Positions 11,149 through 20,797 of a stretch of DNA of 64,000 nt are shown piece by piece. The translations under genes were made by a program, and so were the position numbers. Where the stretch lies: positions 82,568,743 to 82,632,742 of the forward strand of contig CM067444.1 in assembly GCA_034508935.3 (NCBI GenBank), read 5' to 3'. Within the stretch, counting starts at the first letter, position 1. Each line of letters opens with the position of its first letter. This DNA comes from Berghia stephanieae. Taxonomy: Eukaryota; Mollusca; Gastropoda; Nudibranchia; Aeolidiidae. The notes under the pieces were generated by a model, which worked only from the letters and a program-made list of their open reading frames with translations, did not search any database and was not told the DNA's origin.

Positions 11149-11677
11149 TGTTGTTTGTTTTTGTTTTTAAGGGTTTTACGGCGCTTGCAACACATTTAGG
11201 TTATATCAGCGCCAGTAAAAAGGAAGAAAATGGGATAGTAAAAAGTTCTAGAATTACAATTAAAGCACCCAAGAAAAAGTAAGACAAAGGGGAACTGGGA
11301 ACAAATAAGGATCAGATGTAGATTCCAAGAGCATAACACCAATGTACTTAGTTTGAAATCACCTACAAGTCTCATCCAGACACAAGCACAAAATCCAACA
11401 AAGAGGAACACACTCAAATGCTTACATTATACATTCAAAATAAAATAATAATACATAACAGAGAGATGATTTACAAGGAAAAAAATATCATCTCCCAAAA
11501 CAATAACTATGCATTTGACTGTTTCCCTCCCAACCAGGACTCCGACCAGGGCTAGGAAAAAAACAAGTAATCCCATTCCAAGACAAAGGCAGAAAGCATG
11601 TTGGATAACAGATATAAGGGGATAGAAGACACAGTATGTACCTCCCTGCCCGCTATGGGAGGTCAGGATCCCCACCC
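11149..11677 (-). mobile_element. Retroposon N, copy 2, with 13-bp target duplication
   Basis: AGGAACTGAGATC at 11136-11148 is repeated exactly at 11678-11690, giving a perfect 13-bp duplication around a 529-bp insert. The T-rich left end (TTGTTTGTTTTTGTTTTTAA) is the complement of the 3' tail. Short hydrophobic frames exist on the minus strand, but copies do not preserve them well, and neither box A nor box B is visible at the 5' end. Confidence 0.8.
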
Positions 11678-11748
11678 AGGAACTGAGATCACCACCGGGT
11701 GAAGTCGCCTTTTTTCTCTCGTCATCCCATTGTCCATCCATTAGTATG
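11678..11748 (+). mobile_element. SINE family B, continuation after insertion
   Basis: This contains the second copy of the target duplication, then GGGTGAAGTCG and CATTGTCCATCCATTAG. Comparable blocks occur in the family-B copy at 23001-23190. A second element-N copy interrupts it at 11749. Confidence 0.65.
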
Positions 11749-11966
11749 TTTTTAAGGGTTTTACGGCGCTTGCGAAACATTTAGGTCTTTGCAGTGGCAG
11801 GATAAAGGACGAACATGAGATAGTCAAAGATTCTAGACTTACATTTTTTAAGCACACAGGAAAAAGTAAGACAACGTGGAAGGGTTGAAATCGGGATGTA
11901 GATGAAGATTCCAAGAGTACACTATCAGTTTGAGATCACCTAAAAGTCTCATCCAGACACAAATAC
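11749..11966 (-). mobile_element. Retroposon N, copy 4, 5'-truncated
   Basis: This starts with the same tail junction (TTTTTAAGGGTTTTACGGCG) and matches element N up to AAGTCTCATCCAGACACAAA. About 300 bp of the 5' part are absent, as in incomplete reverse transcription. Confidence 0.7.
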
Positions 11967-12461
11967 TATTTCTCAGAAAGACTACTTTTTCAAAATTAAA
12001 GTCATGATGTATTTTCCGAAACGAAGCTATTTATGATAACTCAATTTTGTAGTTAAACTTAAAGATCCATTTTCTGTACCAAGTTCACTGTTTTGAGCCA
12101 TTCGGTCACATATTTGAGTCATCGGCCTTACTTAGCGTTGGCGTCTCTGACCTATATAATGTATTATTATTGCAAGTGTACATTTCGTGATCTTCCATAA
12201 TAAGTACACTGTAACTAATATGTGGCACTGCATTACTGCATGTCATTAGATCCGTATAAATGTGCTCATAGGACGAGTTGAAATGTTAATAAGGTATAAA
12301 CATGATGATGAAATGCAATCCTTTCTTTGCCATTTCATTGTGTTTGATAAGTACATATGTACGCATTTCATTTCATTTCATCCATCTGGCTTCCTCACGT
12401 TAAGAACTAAGAAGCAATTATCCCACTTTTATAAAAGCAATAGAACCCCACCTCCCTAAGT
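11967..12461. other. Non-coding stretch, no gene seen
   Basis: Nothing recognised apart from short CATTT repeats near 12363-12380. Confidence 0.45.
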
Positions 12462-12735
12462 GAATGTCGCCCCAAAACGGTATTATGCCGGGGAGATTTA
12501 GAGATGAATGAATGAATTAATTAATTTATTCTTTTATTTATTTATTAAAATGTATTTATTTATTTGCATATTTATTTACTTATTTATCATTTATTCTACT
12601 ATTTTTTTGCTATTTAAGGAATAGTATTACTTTTCCTCTTTAAAACAAAGAAACTTCCCAAGGCTGTGTTTCAAATTTTTTAGTCTCCTGTCCAATCCTT
12701 ATATTACTGCTTTGAGGCGATAGGTTGAATATGGT
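12462..12735. mobile_element. MITE family 3, both ends present
   Basis: The left end GTCGCCCCAAAACGGTATTA and the right end TATTACTGCTTTGAGGCGAT are inverted relatives. The interior contains a (TTTA)n-like tract at about 12515-12600. Confidence 0.65.
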
Positions 12736-13327
12736 GGACAAAAAACCAAAACGATAAAAATACTTTCTCACATTGCTCAAAAACTGCAACAAACGTCTAT
12801 TCCATCGAGTGCACCTTCAGATGAAATTCTACTCCCAGTTTCAATAAATTTTTCACAAAAACTAATCTTATCTTGTCATGAGTGCCAACAAAAATTTGGA
12901 GGAAGATTGTCAAAACAATGGTCGCCCAAACAACCTTGACCTTGTAGCCTCCTGGCCTATTCCCATATCAATGTATGCTCTTCACTCTTCATAATCCAAA
13001 CACGCCAGCCACCCACAATACAGAAAAGTCTTAAGTCAAATATTTGCATTCATCGTTCACATTCCCTCTCTATTATTTTATCACCAAGACATTTGTTTGA
13101 ATATCATAAGCATATGTGACTCGATGGTGCCGCTTTGACCCATATACCTTAGTGTTTTCCATCTTCAATATTATTAGATCAAATTATGATTAATGGCTTT
13201 GTATAAATATCTGAGAAATTAATCTAGATCTAGCATAAATAATGTACTCCATTTCAAAATACGTTTTGTTTGCAAAGTTTCTGATAACATACATTAAGGA
13301 GAAAGGTGGGGGTGAGGGGGGGGGGGG
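12736..13327. other. Non-coding stretch, no gene seen
   Basis: Nothing coding was recognised. The stretch ends in a G-rich run (13306-13328) at the 5' edge of a SINE. Confidence 0.45.
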
Positions 13328-13551
13328 GTGGAAGGATCCCAACAGGTCAGTTGATTTGATTGCAAAGGGACATTATCGGCCAGCTGGAGTTTTTTTAATA
13401 ACCGATTTGTCCACCCAAAGTTAATTTGGTAGCTGGATTTGTTAGGTATGGCAGATGGATGGGTTAGATCTGACAAAGGATTCTTTGCGATAGACTAGCG
13501 TCTTATCCAAAGGGTAACAAGCTATTCATTACTGCCTTTTTAAAGCTATAG
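13328..13551 (+). mobile_element. SINE family B, diverged copy
   Basis: After the G run it reads GGATCCCAACAGGTCAGTTG for the degenerate head. The shared body follows: TGTCCACCC..., TAATTTGGTAGCTGG, TTTGCGATAGACTAG and CTTATCCAAAGGGTAACAAG. Confidence 0.65.
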
Positions 13552-14217
13552 AAATTAGGACATGTATTTCGGTTGAAGAGGTATTTAGAATCATAAGAAC
13601 TACTTTTCAAAATTGAGAAGAGTTTGATTTTTTTTTACGTTACAAGCAAACGATGAAATATTTGTATAGTAAAATTTTGATGAGATAGTTGCTCATCCAT
13701 TTTTGTTTAAAAACTACAAGAGATGTTTACACTGGTTGAATTCCATGGTCAACATCTGCAGGATCTAATACCAGTTTGAAACATTGGGTCACATAATTTA
13801 TCTCCTATTATTGGCCTTTACATCTAAATGTAACTTGCAAATAATAATTTTCTATATTTGACTTAACTTTATTTTGACTGTTATTATGTCATTAACTTGT
13901 TGAGAATTAAAAAAAAATCATAATCTTATCTCTTGTCAGACAGTTTCTAAGATTTTGGTTTGTCGTGTTCTTAAATTGAAGGTAAACGACTTGATTTTCA
14001 AAGATTGTTTTGAAACCGCACTGTCACAATATTGGTTCAACTTTCCTCTAACATAAAATTAGCTATACACCATGTTTTGATATCCGTGAAGCATGGCCTA
14101 TGAAGTATAATAAGGTCAATATATAAGTGTAAACTCTTAAGCAAGGCTCGTGTAGTTCTAAATCATAGGCAAATTCCAAAATCCATTAACTTTAAGAGGG
14201 TTTTTTTTTAATTTGGA
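13552..14217. other. Non-coding stretch, no gene seen
   Basis: AT-rich DNA with no recognised repeat. Confidence 0.45.
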
Positions 14218-14301
14218 GGGGGGGGGGGGGGGGGAGGGTTAATTTTTACGTTAAAAAAATCGGAATAGGACTATATATAACATGCAGACCTCTTCAGATT
14301 C
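14218..14301 (+). promoter_or_regulatory. Possible TATA promoter next to a poly(G) run
   Basis: CTATATATAA at 14271-14280 is followed by TCTTCAGATT at 14291-14300. The TCAGATT fits the animal Initiator pattern YYANWYY, with its A at 14296. The spacing (about 24 nt) is a little shorter than the usual 28-31. A 17-nt G run lies at 14218-14234. The downstream ATG at 14340 opens a signal-peptide-like frame. The link is inference. Confidence 0.3.
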
Positions 14302-14339
14302 TTAAATGTCGCCATTTTTATTTCTTCAAAATACCCACA

Positions 14340-14546
14340 ATGCGGCTAAATTCACATTTATTTGGCGTTTTTAGTCTACTGGCACTTCGGACAATTACAA
14401 CGTTAGTCTTCAAAGCTTCAGGTCAATGTATTCCTGTCGATGACCCGATAACAGCTAACTGTTCCTATCAGCTTCCTGTATGCCATGCGCACCGAGCCTT
14501 GTCGACCTTTGCGCAACTCTTATGCATTCCCTCCTTTTCACGATAG
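14340..14546 (+). CDS. Candidate secreted Cys-containing protein, first exon
   Basis: The 68-residue frame starts MRLNSHLFGVFSLLALRT. Residues 7-24 are hydrophobic and followed by KASGQ, which looks like a signal peptide with cleavage after ASG. The mature part begins QCIPVDDPITANCSYQLP, with C-x-P-V and C-S-Y spacing faintly like the start of a cysteine-rich (Frizzled-type) domain, but this is not enough to assign a family. A possible GT splice donor (CCT/GTATGC) follows that segment, so the rest of the frame up to the stop may be intron. The 5' context (ACACAATGC) has A at -3 of the ATG. A TATA box and Initiator lie 45-70 nt upstream. Without a homologue or transcript it could equally be chance. 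Confidence 0.25.
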   Translation: MRLNSHLFGVFSLLALRTITTLVFKASGQCIPVDDPITANCSYQLPVCHAHRALSTFAQLLCIPSFSR

Positions 14547-15026
14547 GCCTGAAGACGGGTCCTTCTTGGACAGTGAGCGGCATAAAAGCTTTACGTCCTA
14601 GCATTGGGCATACCGAGCCAGTTGTAATTAGAGTTATCTGCCCACTATATCTATCACGCCCTTGGCTTCTTGGCGCTTTCAGTTGTTTTTTTTTTTGTTT
14701 TTTTTTTTTGTTTTTTTTTTTTCTCGTGTGTGTGGTCATCAGAATCTCATATCGCATCGACATCGGACGTTTAGTGCAATTTTTGCTTCAGGTAGCGGAA
14801 GTGCTTGTTTTTTCTTTCTTTCTATCATTCTTTCTTTCCTTCTTTTCATTTTTGTGTAGTTTTTGTAACCTTCATGCTTAATGTAATTTGTACATAAGAT
14901 AGATTACATAGTGGTAGCCTTCGAGCGCTAGAAGCGAAGCCGGAATGCAGATTTTAAAACAGGGAACTAAGTAATTATTTTCTACTTTTTGGATAGGATA
15001 CCAGGCTTGTTTTTTTCCCATGAAGT
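14547..15026. other. Non-coding stretch with T-rich tracts
   Basis: Poly(T) tracts at about 14684-14722 and CTTT repeats at 14808-14848. Frames across them are low-complexity translations. Confidence 0.45.
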
Positions 15027-15143
<117 letters not shown>

Positions 15144-15182
15144 GGTGCCCAAAAACTAAACATTCATATTAAATTTTTTAAT

Positions 15183-15234
15183 CATTATATTTTTCAGTTC
15201 ACAATTTGACATCTGGTTCACGCTGACATACTAT
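15183..15234. mobile_element. MITE family 3, one end, interrupted by family 2
   Basis: CATCTGGTTCACGCTGACATA matches the right end of family 3. The expected GAGGC motif instead appears past the adjacent family-2 element (ATTGAGGCTAAGG at 15509-15521). This suggests that family 2 inserted into an older family-3 copy. Confidence 0.4.
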
Positions 15235-15505
15235 CCAATTCCACTGAACTTTGGAAAAAACGCGGAATTTCAAAAATTTGGACGGAAAACTCGTCCCTCA
15301 TACATCGATCGATTAAAATAACCAACATGTTGCCAAACCAAAAACTCTCCAACCCGGGACTTTACAAATTAAACCATTGACGAAGTGAAGTCCCAGATTT
15401 GAGAGTTTTTCACAATTCGTGGTCATTTTAATCAATCGATATTTGACTGACGAGTTTTCTGGCCAAAATTCATTTTTTTAAATATGATTTTTCCAGAGTA
15501 CGGAT
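15235..15505. mobile_element. MITE family 2, complete but diverged
   Basis: The two arms fold back. GAAAACTCGTCCCTCATACA with ATCGATCGATT on the left pairs with AATCGATATTTGACTGACGA then GTTTTCTGGCC on the right. An inner inverted pair also exists (AAAAACTCTC and GAGAGTTTTT). The right end is CCAGAGTACGG. Confidence 0.7.
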
Positions 15506-15590
15506 GGATTGAGGCTAAGGTTAAAAATGGAAAGAGGGAATCCCGCATTTTTATTCTCATTAATTTCGTTTTTAATATTTGTGACCCATC

Positions 15591-15805
15591 GGGCTATTAT
15601 GGTATTATATCTGAATGAATCAAATGCTGAAAAAAAATGATAAGAATTGTGAAATATTAGATTTTGTCATTTTAATCAAATAAATCTATTGTCCAAAGAT
15701 TACATAAATTTAACTGATGTTATTTGCTTATGACTATAGATTTAACTTATAGCATATTATAAACTATTCCGAAATAACAACGTTTTGAGGCGGTGGGATC
15801 ATATT
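15591..15805. mobile_element. MITE family 3, both ends present
   Basis: The left end GTGACCCATCGGGCTATTAT and the right end ACGTTTTGAGGCGGTGGGAT are inverted relatives around a short AT-rich interior. Confidence 0.65.
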
Positions 15806-15947
15806 TTAAATTTACAAAAAGAAAAAAAAAAGGTGTGGGTATATTTGTACGTGTCGTAAAATCACCCTTGAGGGACAACCCTCTGAGAGGTTAGCGAAGT
15901 TCACCAAAATCAAGAGGTCACGACGGTACTTTCTTCGACTGCATGAC

Positions 15948-16083
15948 CATGGATAAAATAATACAAATAAAACGCCACAGCGGATACTATATAAGATTGA
16001 CATCATATTTAGACACATGGATAAAATAATAAAAATAAAAAGCCACTGCAGAAACTATAACATAAGATTGACATCATATTTAT
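15948..16083. repeat. Tandem duplication of a unit of about 67 bp
   Basis: Two adjacent diverged copies each run from CATGGATAAAATAATA through GCCAC...GAAACTATA-like sequence to AAGATTGACATCATATTTA. Confidence 0.7.
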
Positions 16084-16523
16084 TGGGAGTGACGAAGACG
16101 GGAAAGGGAAGGGGAGGGAAGGGATGAGTTGGGGTTGTGCGCATTGAGAAATTGATGGGTGACGTCATCTTGCAATAAAATGAATGTGACATGGAAGGTG
16201 AAACTTGCATTCTATATATTATCCAGTTGACAGGGGTAAAAGTCAAAAGTTTAGTTACGGAAATAGATAGGGGGGACGTGTTAGACAAGATGGTACACAT
16301 CTTCCACTTACAATATAAAAGCAATAACAGAGATGTTATCTTCCAATATAATGTGAGTAATAGGAAAACAATAGTAATGTTGATCTTTATAGCAGCACGA
16401 AGATTCTGGAATAATGCGTTTGACATTTCGACAAATTTTCCAATGTCTGTGCGACTTTGGGAGCGCACATTGAAACCAGAGTGTGAAATGTTGAAAATCA
16501 GGAGTTCAAGGATCTTCGTAATA
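16084..16523. other. Unassigned stretch with overlapping long frames
   Basis: A 128-codon plus frame (16191-16577) and a 137-codon minus frame (16055-16468) overlap here. Neither has recognisable motifs, and the plus frame runs into MITE 1 at 16524. A perfect TGACGTCA lies at 16161-16168. I do not call a gene. Confidence 0.35.
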
Positions 16524-16706
16524 TGGATAGAATGCGTTTGGCTAAGAAGCTCACAACATTACCACCCGGAAGTATAACGGACCAACACACAAGACTGTGT
16601 GTAGCCATGAACATTTATATACAGTTTAGAGTGGAAGTACCCATAAACGTGGATGGCAAAAACCAATAACAAAGGCCTGAGTGACGTCATCTTCATTCAA
16701 TCAATA
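16524..16706 (+). mobile_element. MITE family 1, diverged copy
   Basis: This matches the family from GATAGAATGCGTTTGGCTAA through CATTACCACCCGGAAGTATA and CGTGGATGGCAAAAACC to GTGACGTCATCTTC. The end TIR is degenerate. Confidence 0.8.
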
Positions 16707-17150
16707 CCCCTACAATGACCCCACTCCTCACTTTATTTCTTATCAAAACGTATTCTTTATTGATGAGATCTCGAATTTAACGTTTTGACATAAAGAATTA
16801 TTATTGTTACACGATTGTTATAGGATATCATTACGCGTCATCATCTATTGTTAGTCAAACCGGATGCGTCCTTAAGAGAAAAAAATTCTTGAACTTCAAC
16901 GATTTTCTACAAAGGATAAATAATAGGGTCGTACTCATAATGTCTTTGCTATTATGCTTTGTTAAATCGGGTTTTCCCTAAACCAAAGCGATATAAAAAA
17001 TTCCTATTGGTAACATTCCAAATATACAGATGAGATAAGTGGAAATGGGTTGGGAATTGGGAATTCACAATGCCAGCATAGAAAAGGCTGTCCAACAACA
17101 ACATGGCGACATAATGAGTCCATTAAGAATGTCCTTGGGAATGGTTTAGA
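16707..17150. other. Non-coding stretch, no gene seen
   Basis: Nothing recognised. Confidence 0.45.
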
Positions 17151-17347
17151 GGGTCACGATAGCTCAGTCGATTAGAGCACACACAATGGGACCGGAATTG
17201 ATCCCTTCCCTCCCTTCCCCTGGTCCACACAGCAGTGATATAGTAGTTGGTTAGGTTTGTTTAGTCTGGTAGAAAATACTTTGTAATAGACAAGTTTCCT
17301 ATCCAAGGGTATCAAGCAATAGCAATTGTATGTTGAAAGCTGTAGAT
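17151..17347 (+). mobile_element. SINE family B
   Basis: The tRNA-like head GGGTCACGATAGCTCAGTCG then ATTAGAGCAC resembles the tRNA-Lys/Ala class box A. The body matches family B (TAGTAGTTGGTTAGG, TTTGTAATAGACAAG, TTTCCTATCCAAGGGTATCA). Confidence 0.7.
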
Positions 17348-17465
17348 ATCGGGATACACTCCTGCTCCGGGACCTTACTGCGTTTAGTACTTATTTTTTC
17401 TTTTTGAGTGAAATGTTAAAGGTAACCAGAGACCAGTCCAGAAGGATATAAATGTGTACGTTATA

Positions 17466-17752
17466 TGTGCAGCTATTGCGGTTTAGTGGTATGACACTCG
17501 CTTTCGGATCGAAAGGTCCTTTGTGCGAGCCTCGCTCGGCGCATAGTTGAGTTCTTGGAAAAGGCTCACATTCTCTCACCTTACTCAGGTGTAAAATGAG
17601 TACCTGGCCGTTACCAGTGTTACACTGTCTGAAACAATTGTAATATCGCCTAACAGGCGTCCCGTACTACATGTTATGTGTTGCTGTTAGCCAGGGACAC
17701 CTTTAAAGCACTATGAGCACGTTAAGTGGATATTGCGCTATATAAAAAGCTC
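17466..17752 (+). mobile_element. SINE family A, full length
   Basis: Head: GCGGTTTAGTGGTATGACAC then TCGCTTTCGGATCGAAAGG, closest by eye to tRNA-Pro. The box B position is weak (GTGCGAGCCTCG). The body contains GCATAGTTGAGTTCTTGG, GTAAAATGAGTACCTGGCCG, TAATATCGCCTAACAGGCGT and GTTATGTGTTGCTGTTAGCC. The tail is GAGCACGTTAAGTGG then ATATTGCGCTATATAAAAAG. Confidence 0.85.
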
Positions 17753-17764
17753 AAAGCTAAATAT

Positions 17765-18117
17765 CATACTTCAGATAGAGACAGAAGGATCGATTTTTTA
17801 AACAAGTATCAAACTATCGATTCAAATATTAAGAACAGACACCCGCCGACACACTTTCTTTTCCTCCGCCGTTCTTTTATGGAATGAACTCACTCAGGAG
17901 TTGATAGAAACTAAAAACAATACTGAATTTGAAAGGGTATTGGACGCGTGGCAAAAAAAAATACCAACTAATGAAATGATCACAGCGTGTATTTTGAATA
18001 TAGTTTGTGTGCTAGTGTCATGAACTTTATAAATGTGAACTGTAGTCTGGATCCTCTTTTTTAAGGAGCTCATAGAACGACCACGAAGAAGATAAAGAAG
18101 AAGAAGAAATAAATTCC
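17765..18117 (+). pseudogene. 3' end of a non-LTR retrotransposon (CR1/L2/Jockey-like C-terminus)
   Basis: One frame encodes HTFFSSAVLLWNELTQELIE then NNTEFERVLDAW. This fits the C-terminal pattern seen after the reverse transcriptase in CR1/L2/Jockey-type LINE ORFs: an F-F-R-like patch, then W-N-x-L-P-like, then F-x-x-x-L-D-x-W. The frame stays open to a stop at about 18022. A short UTR and a GAAGAAGA-rich simple tail follow (18084-18110), typical of LINE 3' ends. Only the last roughly 85 codons are present. It directly follows the tail of SINE A. Confidence 0.65.
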
Positions 18118-18545
18118 CTTTTTGATGTAAGAGATTATTGATTATGAAGCTGTGCTTTTAGTAATTCCGAGGAAAATTGAAAAATATCTGCAGCCTTTCC
18201 AATGGTCTAAATCACAGGCACATATTTGAAGGCCTGACAACCGAACGCAATGGGTCTGATAACCAGACTTGATTATCGGCATGTTATAAAAGTAAATGGT
18301 TGCAATGAGTGTATTTTGCGTTGGTTTGAATATGTTCCATTACTACTATGAGACCTGAACAAATTAGGGATTTGTCGGACTTGTAAATAAGTACATGTAA
18401 GTGTGAAAAAAATTACGTTTCAACAATGAGACCAAAATGACATGGGTTATCAGATATATAAATAAGAACACGTTGGTTTGAAAGTACTTCCATTACAACA
18501 ATGAGATCTTAACGATTTGAATTATCAGACTTGTAATACATGTGT
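18118..18545. repeat. Degenerate tandem units of about 75-80 bp
   Basis: Three diverged units share GTTGGTTTGAA-ATGTTCCATTAC, ACAATGAGACC and TTATCAGACTTGTAAATAAG. One more copy is at 4288-4372. Confidence 0.5.
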
Positions 18546-19275
18546 AGTACATGTGTACTTAACCCTTGACATTTCGATTAATAAGCGACATACGCTTCAT
18601 TATGTTCCACTGTTCCTAAACACTACAGGAGTTTTCGTTGATTTGAGAGTACAAACAATAAGACCACCATCTAGGTTTTCAGATCTGCAAATAGATAGAC
18701 GCAAGTCTAAAAACCCTTGATACTCAGATTAATGTGCGACATAAGTATTCATTTTGCTATCGAGTCAACCTTATCGTTAACCCGTCAACATAAAATCATC
18801 ATAGACATAATAATAACCACGAGTTAGATAATAAATATGTAGGCCAATATCGTTGAGATAGATAGGGTATCTAAAGGTGATTTTGTAAACACTCAATCAA
18901 AATGCCTATTGGTGATGATACGCGATAATAAAGCTGGTTGATATGAATGTGTGAGTTATGCCGTGCATAACTAATCGTACAGTAACCAAAGGAACAAAGT
19001 CAGGTCAGAAGGTGAAAGCAATACTACTAGAACCCCAAGCCAAATTGTGTCCAAAGTATTTTATAATCAAAACAACAAAATGAAGCTTATTCCATCCCTC
19101 CCCATAAATAGTATCGAGTAATGATATCAAGTTTAGATAAACCCTTGACATTTCGATTAGTAAGTGACATCCGTTTCATTATGTCATTCAATAATGTCTA
19201 CAATAATAATTTGTGATGTCAGATTTCTAAGTGTAACTTTCATAAAATAATTAAATTCTTATGCACTATACGTGT
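18546..19275. repeat. Three spaced direct repeats of about 45 bp
   Basis: AACCCTTGACATTTCGATTA-TAAG-GACAT...TTCATTATGT occurs at about 18560, 18711 (diverged) and 19139. Sequence between them is non-coding. Confidence 0.5.
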
Positions 19276-19998
19276 TGTTGTTTTTTTGGGGGTTTTTTTT
19301 TGTTTTGTTTTTAAGGGTTTTACGGCGCTTGCAACACATTTAAGTCATATCAGCGCTAGTAAAACGGATGAAAATTGCATAGTAAAATCATTCTAGATGT
19401 ACATTTCAAAGAACTTGAGGAAAAAATAAGACAAAGGGGAATGGTACAAATAGGGAACAGATATAGATTCCAAGAGCACACTATCGGTGTACTTAGTTTG
19501 AGATTACCTAAATGTTTCACCAAGACACCAGCACAAGATCCCACTAAGAGGAATACACTCAAATGTTAACAAATCATAAGTTAAAATAAAATAAAAATAA
19601 CAGTGCATAACAGAGAGATGATTTACAAGGAAAAAAATAGCATCTCACAAAACTATCTATACATTTGAATGTTTCCCTCTCAGCAAAGCCATCCGGCCAG
19701 AGCCTGTTTAAAACCAAAGACAGAAAGCAAGTTAGAAAACATATAGATACTCGTAGTATGCGCTTGGCTAAGAAGCTCATAACATTGCCATCCGGAATTA
19801 TAACGGACCAACACACAAAACTGTGTCTATCCATGAAAGTTTATAGTCAGGTTAATACAATTCAGTGAGCATTACTCATAAACGCGGATGGCAAAAAACA
19901 ATAACAAAGACCTGAGTGACGTCATCTTCGAACTATCTCTCGGGGGGAGAAGTCACAGTAAGTACCTGTCTGCCCACTGTGGGAAGTCAGGAACCCCG
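19276..19998 (-). mobile_element. Retroposon N, copy 3, interrupted by MITE 1
   Basis: The flanks CTATACGTGT at 19266-19275 and 19999-20008 are a perfect 10-bp target duplication. Removing the MITE at 19744-19939 leaves about 527 bp, the same size as copy 2. The T-rich end is at the left. Confidence 0.8.
19744..19939 (+). mobile_element. MITE family 1 inserted in retroposon N
   Basis: This runs from TAGATAC to CTATCTC with the family interior (CGCTTGGCTAAGAAGCTCAT, AAACGCGGATGGCAAAAAAC, GTGACGTCATCTTCGAAC). The host reads ACATATA before and GGGGAGAAG after. In copy 2 the same join is CAGATATAAGGGGATAGAAG, so the target was TA. Confidence 0.85.
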
Positions 19999-20077
19999 CT
20001 ATACGTGTCATGGTAATTAAATTACCTTTATTTGCTCTAACTTGAGATGTTAATAGTTAAGAGAGCAAAATAGTTAA

Positions 20078-20294
20078 ACTGCCGTACTTTGGACAGACCC
20101 ATATTTAAAAGATTGGCCAGAAAACTCGTCCTTCGAATATCGATCGATTTAAATGACCCTCATCTTGGCAAAAACTCTCGAACCTTTTTTTTTTTTTGCC
20201 AAGATGAGGGTCATTTAAATCGATCGATATTTGAAGGATGAGTTTTCTGGCCAAATATTTAAATATGTGTCTATCCCATCCAGAGTACGGCAGT
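20078..20294. mobile_element. MITE family 2, complete snap-back copy
   Basis: The ends ACTGCCGTACTTTGGA and TCCAGAGTACGGCAGT are inverted. The arms are nearly perfect inverted copies: TTGGCCAGAAAACTCGTCCT and its complement, ATCGATCGATTTAAATGACC and its complement, and GCCAAGATGAGGGTCA against its mirror. The flanks read TTAA on both sides (20074-20077, 20294-20297), a possible target duplication. Confidence 0.85.
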
Positions 20295-20797
20295 TAACAT
20301 GTGAAGGGAGTGAAGACATCTTTCTCTTTAGACAGTCACATTGTCAAACAATATGCCCATCCTTTATATATTTTAATAATATGGTATAAATGACGTACTT
20401 AGTCTTTATTTACTAATGACTTGAGTGCTGTTGCCAATGAAAAGGATAAGAGGCTTCTAGTGAACGAATGTTTAAATTGTTAACCGAATTACGATTTACA
20501 ACTGTATCCCTGTTTGCATAATTTTACATCATCGTTAAAAAGTACACAATGAACATTGAATCTACTACAGTTACCAACCGTTCCTTACGTTCACGACATG
20601 TTGAATTTAACTTTATAATTTTGCAATTTCTCTCAACACTTTCCCTGTTCAAATAAAGACACCCTGACTAATTATTGAAGTACTACCAACTTTATATTTT
20701 TATAAACTGTCAAAATCTTGCTTTAACCAATCATTACCGAATTAAAAAGCTTCATTTGCGAAGCAAAGATTTGAGAAGGTTTAACAATTAAAATGCA
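20295..20797. other. Non-coding stretch, no gene seen
   Basis: Nothing recognised. Confidence 0.45.

Noticed and set aside
11427-11780. Hydrophobic minus-strand ORFs in retroposon N
   Set aside because: The frames differ between copies at 11149 and 19276 and have no recognised family, so I treat them as chance reading of a non-coding element.
16191-16577. 128-codon ORF
   Set aside because: Its end lies in MITE 1, a long frame overlaps on the other strand, and no motif was recognised.
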